From an uncultured Acidimicrobiales bacterium (GTDB taxonomy: Bacteria; Actinomycetota; Acidimicrobiia; Acidimicrobiales; Iamiaceae), in the NCBI GenBank assembly GCA_937926025.1, contig CALANQ010000273.1:1-17257 (forward strand): a DNA stretch of 17,257 nt. The letters are read 5' to 3'. Positions 13,463-17,257 of the stretch are shown here, in pieces. Position numbers and translations under genes: made by a program. Positions within the stretch are counted from its first letter, which is position 1, and every line of letters begins with the position of its first letter. The notes under the pieces were generated by a model. That model made no database searches. It was not told the origin of the DNA and saw only the letters and a list, made by a program, of their open reading frames with translations.

Positions 13463-13857
13463 GCGCGTCGTCCTCGCTGACCCTGGCGGTCCGGGACGGG
13501 GCCCTGGCGGTGGTCCGGCTGGCGCCGGACGCCCCGGTCCCGTCCTGGTTGCCCGCCACCGGGTTCACCAGCGTGACCCGCACCGCGGACGAGCTGTCGG
13601 TGGTGTGCCCGGCCGATGCCGTCCCCCACGGTGACGGCGTCCCGGCCGAGGCCGGCTGGGTGCGGTTGGAGCTGGCGGGGCCCTTCGAGTTCACGCTCAC
13701 GGGGATCCTGGCGGCCGTCCTGGTGCCGCTGGCCGACGCCGGGGTGGGCATCTTCGCCCTGTCCACCTACGACACGGATCACGTGCTGGTGAAGGGCGCC
13801 CAGCTCGGCGACGCCGTGACCGCGCTCCGCGCCGCCGGGCACGTGGTCACCGAGTAG
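13435..13857 (+). CDS. ACT-domain protein (ACT_7/CASTOR-like)
   Basis: About 140 residues resembling stand-alone bacterial ACT_7 proteins, in which two ACT-like units form a small ligand-binding fold, often for amino acids. Motifs are ALAVVRLAPDAPVPSW (24-38), TSVTRTADELSVVCP (45-59), WVRLELAGPFEFTLTGILAAVLVPLADAG (75-103, given in part here) and IFALSTYDTDHVLVK (106-120), all characteristic. The ligand is unknown. The start is uncertain: GTG 13435 overlaps the MaoC gene by 28 nt, whereas a CTG at 13459 would overlap its stop as CTGA. The next GTG (13510) would remove the first strand. No clear Shine-Dalgarno sequence is seen for any choice. The overlap suggests co-transcription with the MaoC gene. 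Confidence 0.8.
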   Translation: MDHPDGLRLSASSSLTLAVRDGALAVVRLAPDAPVPSWLPATGFTSVTRTADELSVVCPADAVPHGDGVPAEAGWVRLELAGPFEFTLTGILAAVLVPLADAGVGIFALSTYDTDHVLVKGAQLGDAVTALRAAGHVVTE

Positions 13858-13878
13858 CGGCGCACAGCCCGTCGCGGG

Positions 13879-15555
13879 TCAGAGCGACTCGAGGTAGGCG
13901 TGCACCAGCGGGACGACGCTGGAGCCCTCGCCGCTGGCGGCCGCCACCCGCTTCATCGACCCGGACCGCACGTCGCCCACCGCGAACACGCCGGGGATCG
14001 ACGTGGCCAGGCTCTCCGGCGGGAGGTCTCCCTGCCACGCGGACTGCGGCACGTCGCGGCCCGTCAGCACGAAGCCGGCCTCGTCGAGCGCCAGCCCCCG
14101 GGGCAGCCACTCGCAGCGGGGCTCGGCGCCGAGCAGCAGGAAGAGCCCGTCGCAGCTGCGCCGGTGCGACTCCCGGGTGGTGGTGTGGCACAGCTCGATC
14201 CACTCGAGGCGGCCGGCTCCCCCGCCGTCGATCACCTCGCAGCACGGCTTCACCTCGACGCGGGGGTTGTAGTCGATCTCGTCGATGAGGTAGCGGGACA
14301 TCGTCTCCTCGAGCCCCGGCCGCCGCACGGCGATGGTCACGCTGCGGGCGAACCGGGCCAGGTGCAGCGCAGCCTGGCCGGCGGAGTTGCCGCCGCCCAC
14401 CACGACCACGTCGAGGCCTTCCATCTCCCGGGCGGCGGTCATGGCGCTGCCGTAGAACACGCCGCGCCCGGTGAGCGTTTCGATGGCCGGGATCTGGAGC
14501 TTCCGGTAGGCGGCGCCGGTGGCGATGACCACGGCCCGGGCCCGGAGCCCGCCGCCTTCGGTGTGGACCCGGTGCGGGCGCTCGCCGCTGGCCGGCGCCA
14601 GGCCGGTGACGTCCCAGCCGGTGATGAACCGGGTGCCGAAGCGGGCGGCCTGGGACCGGGCCCGCTGGGCCAGGCGCATTCCGGAGATGCCCCGCGGGAA
14701 GCCCAGGTAGTTGCGGATCATGGAGCTGGCGCCGGCCTGGCCGCCGATGGCGTCGGCCTCGAGCACCACGGTGGTCAGGCCCTCGGAGGCGCCGTACACG
14801 GCGGCGGCCAGCCCCGACGGGCCGGCGCCCACCACGCACAGGTCGAACACGGTGTCCTGGTCGACCTCGTCGGGCCGCCCGTAGAACGCGGCGGACAGCT
14901 CCCGGGTGCTGCGCACCGAGACCACGCCTCGGGTGAGCACCTGGACCAGCGGCAGGGTCGGGTCGCCGTCGTAGGCGTCGATGATCTCCCGGCCGATGTC
15001 GGACTCCGGCTCGTGGATCCGGTGGGGCATGCCCATCCGCACCAGCAGGTCCCGGATGTCGAGGGTCAGCGTCTCCGTGGGGTCGGCGACCACGCGCACG
15101 GCCTCGACCTCGGGATCGGCCACGGTGGAGCCCCAGTCCGACAGCAGTTCGGTGATGGCCCCGTGGAACTCCTCGTCCCGGGCGCCCCGCGGCACCAGGA
15201 GCATGGCGTCGAACTTGCCCTTCACCTGACCGGGCCGCATGGCCTCGGAGTCCTCGGTGAACCGGCCGAACGAGGCCAGCACCACGGAGCGCGCGGTGGG
15301 CACGACCTGGCGCCAGCCGTGCAGGGTGATCATGGCCGCGAGGTGCGGCTCGTCGGGGTCCGTGGCGTGGAAGAGGTCCAGGTCGGCGACCACCATGGCG
15401 ATCTGGCCGCTGGCGGTACCGACCTCCATGGCGACGGCCACGGCATCGTCGGTGCTGCGCGCCGTGCGCACCTCGTAGTCGTTGGCGTAGCGGCCGAACT
15501 CCCGCTCGAGCACCTCGGTGTTCTCGTCGGTGACCAGCAGGATGACCGGATTCAT
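13879..15555 (-). CDS. Receiver-like/glutaredoxin-like/thioredoxin-reductase-like flavoprotein without CxxC
   Basis: A 558-residue fusion. Residues 1-140 resemble a response-regulator receiver (acidic D10-E11, MVVADLDLF with D58/D60); the usual Lys near the end is missing (LLVP). Residues about 150-226 look like a glutaredoxin fold without cysteines (VRVVADP, RDLLVRMGMPHRIHEPES, LPLVQVLTRGVVSV). Residues about 235-558 are a thioredoxin-reductase-like module: FAD motif GAGPSG (243-248), NAD(P) motif VVGGGNSAGQAA (385-396) and the second FAD motif FAVGDVRSGSMKRVA (524-538). Where true thioredoxin reductases carry CxxC, this reads GVFYGSAMTAARE, so it cannot reduce thioredoxin in the usual way. 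It is probably a cytoplasmic NAD(P)H-dependent oxidoreductase with a regulatory N-terminus. ATG 15555 lies just after a leaderless-type -10 box. Confidence 0.87.
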   Translation of the reverse strand: MNPVILLVTDENTEVLEREFGRYANDYEVRTARSTDDAVAVAMEVGTASGQIAMVVADLDLFHATDPDEPHLAAMITLHGWRQVVPTARSVVLASFGRFTEDSEAMRPGQVKGKFDAMLLVPRGARDEEFHGAITELLSDWGSTVADPEVEAVRVVADPTETLTLDIRDLLVRMGMPHRIHEPESDIGREIIDAYDGDPTLPLVQVLTRGVVSVRSTRELSAAFYGRPDEVDQDTVFDLCVVGAGPSGLAAAVYGASEGLTTVVLEADAIGGQAGASSMIRNYLGFPRGISGMRLAQRARSQAARFGTRFITGWDVTGLAPASGERPHRVHTEGGGLRARAVVIATGAAYRKLQIPAIETLTGRGVFYGSAMTAAREMEGLDVVVVGGGNSAGQAALHLARFARSVTIAVRRPGLEETMSRYLIDEIDYNPRVEVKPCCEVIDGGGAGRLEWIELCHTTTRESHRRSCDGLFLLLGAEPRCEWLPRGLALDEAGFVLTGRDVPQSAWQGDLPPESLATSIPGVFAVGDVRSGSMKRVAAASGEGSSVVPLVHAYLESL

Positions 15556-15568
15556 GCCCGGCAGTATC
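15556..15568 (-). promoter_or_regulatory. Putative leaderless promoter -10 element
   Basis: GATACT (15568-15563) is followed by 7 nt and ATG 15555. It is one of the better -10 matches in the window and selects this start over the GTG at 15591. Confidence 0.5.
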
Positions 15569-15612
15569 CCAGAGCCCTCCGCCGTCTCCACCCGGCTTCC
15601 CGGAAGACCGGG

Positions 15613-16158
15613 TCAGATCCCCACGACGGTGGCGGCGAGGGCGACCCGGTGGTCCTTGCCCCACGGCGGGCCCAGGAGCGCACCGGGACCGAAGAGCACG
15701 TCGTCGGCCCGTGATCCGAGCACCGCCGCAGCCTCGGCCTCGACGCGCTTGGCGTCGTAGGCGGCCACGGCCCAGCCCCGCGCTTCTGCGACCTCGGCCA
15801 GCACCTGGCGGTACACGACCGCATCGGCCCGGGCCTCCCAGGGCGATCGGCGGATCACCTGGATCTCGGTGGGGAAGTCCGGCGGCCAGTGCCGCAGGTG
15901 GAGCGAGCGCACCGGCGCCGGGAGCGAGCGCGCCAGGTCGTCCAGCGCGGCGCCGGCGGTGGCGGCGATCGACACTCGAGCAGCCGCGACGGCGGCTGCG
16001 ACCTCGTCGTCGCTGCTGACCCCCCGGTCGTAGTGGACGGGCGCCGGAGCGTGCTCCGGTCCGATCAGGTCGATGCGGCGCCGGTCGACGACCCGGTGCT
16101 GGTCGTCCGCCGCCACCACCACCGCCCAGCCCAGGTGATCGGCGATCCCGATGCGCAT
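15613..16158 (-). CDS. Conserved hypothetical protein, possible RNase H-like fold
   Basis: A 181-residue soluble protein that I do not recognise by name. It opens with a short strand bearing an Asp (RIGIADHLGWAVVVA, Asp7), followed by a second strand (HRVVDRRRIDLI). It later has RGWAVAAYDAKRVEAEAAAVLG and ends with LLGPPWGKDHRVALAATVVGI. A first-strand Asp, a middle region with acidic residues and a terminal Asp-containing helix recall RuvC/RNase H-like nucleases, but the match is loose and the key acidic residues are not certain. There is no signal peptide or membrane segment. It is transcribed away from the SRPBCC gene, with only 60 bp between the start codons, and ATG 16158 sits 6 nt after a TACCGT box. 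Confidence 0.65.
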   Translation of the reverse strand: MRIGIADHLGWAVVVAADDQHRVVDRRRIDLIGPEHAPAPVHYDRGVSSDDEVAAAVAAARVSIAATAGAALDDLARSLPAPVRSLHLRHWPPDFPTEIQVIRRSPWEARADAVVYRQVLAEVAEARGWAVAAYDAKRVEAEAAAVLGSRADDVLFGPGALLGPPWGKDHRVALAATVVGI

Positions 16159-16170
16159 GTGGGGACGGTA
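16159..16170 (-). promoter_or_regulatory. Putative leaderless promoter -10 element
   Basis: TACCGT (16170-16165) is followed by 6 nt and ATG 16158, with no Shine-Dalgarno sequence. Confidence 0.45.
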
Positions 16171-16206
16171 CCGGCCCGCTCGGGTGCGAAGCGGCCGATC
16201 GCCTGG

Positions 16207-16218
16207 CAGGCTCCCCGC
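16207..16218 (+). promoter_or_regulatory. Putative leaderless promoter -10 element
   Basis: CAGGCT is followed by 6 nt and ATG 16219, with no Shine-Dalgarno sequence. It faces away from the promoter at 16159-16170. Confidence 0.4.
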
Positions 16219-16731
16219 ATGAGCGACGCAACCAGCGAGGACCAGGGACCGGACGTGGAGCGCATCGAGGTGGGGCGGACGATGCCGTCGGATGCCGCCG
16301 AGATCTTCGCGGTGCTGTGCGATCCGCAGGGCCACGTCGACATCGACAGCACCGGGATGCTCATGGATGCCACCGGTGATCCCGTCGCTGCGGTGGGGGA
16401 CACCTTCGTGGTGCACATGGACCGGGAGGCCCTCAACGACTACCCGCTGGGCCTCTACGACGTCACCGTCCAGATCGAGACGTTCGACCAGGACCGCGAC
16501 ATCTCCTGGAGCATCCTCGGCCAGATCCGTCCGCAGATCGGCCACACCTACGGCTACCGGTTGGAGCCCCTCGACGAGGGCACGCTGGTCACGTCGTACT
16601 ACGACTGGTCGAACATCGATCCGACCTGGCGGGAGGCCGGCATCTTCCCGGTCATCTCCGAGGCCGCGCTGCGGGCCACGCTGGGCGTGCTGGACCGGAC
16701 GGTGCGACGCCGGGGTCGGACCGAGGGCTGA
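16219..16731 (+). CDS. SRPBCC (START-like) family protein
   Basis: A 170-residue protein with the layout of polyketide-cyclase/START-like lipid-binding folds. A first strand (VERIEVGRTM) leads into SDAAEIFAVLCDPQGHVDID, the helix-loop typical of the family (commonly AE.VWA.L.D...). Beta strands follow (GDTFVVHMD, YDVTVQIETFD, ISWSILGQI, YGYRLEPLDEGTLVTSYYDW), and a long C-terminal helix (ISEAALRATLGVLDRTV) closes the cavity. Such proteins bind hydrophobic ligands or act as cyclases; nothing here shows the ligand. No catalytic residues are evident. It is a single gene ending 9 bp from the convergent DUF4214 gene. Confidence 0.82.
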   Translation: MSDATSEDQGPDVERIEVGRTMPSDAAEIFAVLCDPQGHVDIDSTGMLMDATGDPVAAVGDTFVVHMDREALNDYPLGLYDVTVQIETFDQDRDISWSILGQIRPQIGHTYGYRLEPLDEGTLVTSYYDWSNIDPTWREAGIFPVISEAALRATLGVLDRTVRRRGRTEG

Positions 16732-16745
16732 CCCCGGCCGTCAGG
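16727..16745. terminator. Small hairpin at the convergent junction
   Basis: CTGAC (16728-16732) and GTCAG (16740-16744) pair around CCCGGCC and include both stop codons. Only 5 bp, with no T tract. Confidence 0.25.
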
Positions 16746-17257
16746 CGCCGATCTTGGCGGCGTAGGCCGGGCTGCTGATGATGGCGGTGGCGATGTCGGC
16801 CACCGAGGTGGTCTCGTCTTCGAGCTGCGCCACCAGGGCATCGAACTCGACGGTGGTCGGCGCGGTGCCCTTCAGCAGGATGAACAGCACGGACACGTCG
16901 ACCTCGGCGGCCTGCTTCCGCTTGTACTCGCTGGACTCGGAGAAGCCGGTCATGACCTCGCCTCGCGAGTTCACCTTGCGGTCCAACCGGGAGGTCCAGA
17001 AGTCCACGCCGGACTTCTCGCCGGGGCGGCCGAGCACGTTCTCGTACACGCGCTCGACGTAGGCCCGGTTGCTGAGCGAGCCGTAGCGGCGCTTGAACTC
17101 GCTGGAGCTGGCGAACGAGTTGGAGATGGCGTTGAGGCGCTTGCCGTTCACCCGGCGCTGGCGGATCCAGTAGAGGAGTCCGCCCTTGTCCGGGATGCGC
17201 AGGAAGTAGGCCCGGTAGAGGCGGGTGACCGGATCCACGTTGTTGACGTTGTCGGGG
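16741..17257 (-). CDS. DUF4214 repeat protein, 5' part beyond the window edge
   Basis: The last 171 residues of a larger protein made of DUF4214-type modules. One copy is VTRLYRAYFLRIPDKGGLLYW...SNSFASSSEFKRRYG, a second is YVERVYENVLGRPGEKSGVDFWTSRL...VMTGFSESSEYKRK, and a shorter third is DVSVLFILLKGTAPTTVEFDALVAQLED...IATAIISSPAYAAKIG. Each has the family signature of Tyr/Leu-rich helix, GRxPD-like turn, YW/FW and a closing SSxE/PAY helix. The family often occurs in secreted or surface proteins, sometimes tied to glycan enzymes. The GTG at 17238 is not the start: the frame is open to the edge and encodes PDNVNN before it. The N-terminus, and any signal peptide, is outside the window. Confidence 0.85.
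   Translation of the reverse strand, partial: PDNVNNVDPVTRLYRAYFLRIPDKGGLLYWIRQRRVNGKRLNAISNSFASSSEFKRRYGSLSNRAYVERVYENVLGRPGEKSGVDFWTSRLDRKVNSRGEVMTGFSESSEYKRKQAAEVDVSVLFILLKGTAPTTVEFDALVAQLEDETTSVADIATAIISSPAYAAKIGA

Noticed and set aside
12535..13857. A genuine nitroreductase-ACT fusion protein
   Set aside because: The middle of the frame is the MaoC gene read out of frame, and the proper nitroreductase C-terminus exists in another frame at 12909-12965.
13847..16231. A 794-codon minus-strand open frame
   Set aside because: It is a shifted frame of the flavoprotein and the hypothetical gene on the same strand, with Arg/Pro/Gly-rich sequence and no domain.
1..17257. Signs of a mobile element, prophage or defence island
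   Set aside because: No transposase, integrase, terminal inverted repeats, tRNA attachment site or abrupt change in base composition was seen by reading; a k-mer composition scan was not possible here.

Overview
The window is high-GC DNA from an actinobacterium. Dense short-gap packing, GTG starts, an F420-type nitroreductase relic, an HtdZ-like MaoC hydratase, a mycobacterial-type arylsulfatase and a DUF4214 protein suggest the Acidimicrobiia (Iamia/Ilumatobacter-like). That placement is inference; no rRNA, tRNA or single-copy taxonomic marker is present. There are 18 intact or edge-truncated protein genes and one frame-disrupted gene. I see no tRNA, rRNA, CRISPR array, insertion sequence or prophage. 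No gap between genes reaches 300 bp.

Layout. 1-1336: 3' part of an FkbM methyltransferase gene and a pentapeptide-repeat protein (+). 1416-3833: a beta-propeller lipoprotein, then an ECF sigma factor overlapping a one-pass membrane protein with a LytR_C domain (+). 3857-4678: SCO6745-like protein (-), divergent from a lipoprotein at 4812-6053 (+). 6089-7629: FetA/FetB-type ABC pair. 7738-8556: SigB/SigF-type sigma factor. 8647-9363: ZIP-like membrane protein. 9418-12424: AlkB-family dioxygenase and a large arylsulfatase (-). 12535-13857: disrupted F420-type nitroreductase gene, MaoC dehydratase and ACT-domain protein (+). 13879-15555: multidomain flavoprotein (-). 15613-16158: possible RNase H-like protein (-), divergent from an SRPBCC protein (16219-16731, +). 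16741 to the edge: DUF4214 repeat protein (-).

Working units. Two pairs are clearly co-translated: sigma factor/LytR_C protein (ATGA overlap) and FetA/FetB (GTGA overlap). The ACT gene overlaps the end of the MaoC gene. Most other genes stand alone with their own promoter, typical of a housekeeping or mixed chromosomal region.

Expression signals fall into two classes. Some genes have a Shine-Dalgarno sequence 6-8 nt before the start. At least eight others have none, but carry a -10-like NANNNT hexamer (or a close variant) 6-7 nt before the start codon, the geometry of leaderless transcription. I found no clear new defence or biosynthetic system. The most interesting items are the sigma/LytR_C pair, the receiver-glutaredoxin-reductase fusion without a CxxC pair, and the broken nitroreductase gene whose open frame runs through its neighbour into the next gene.
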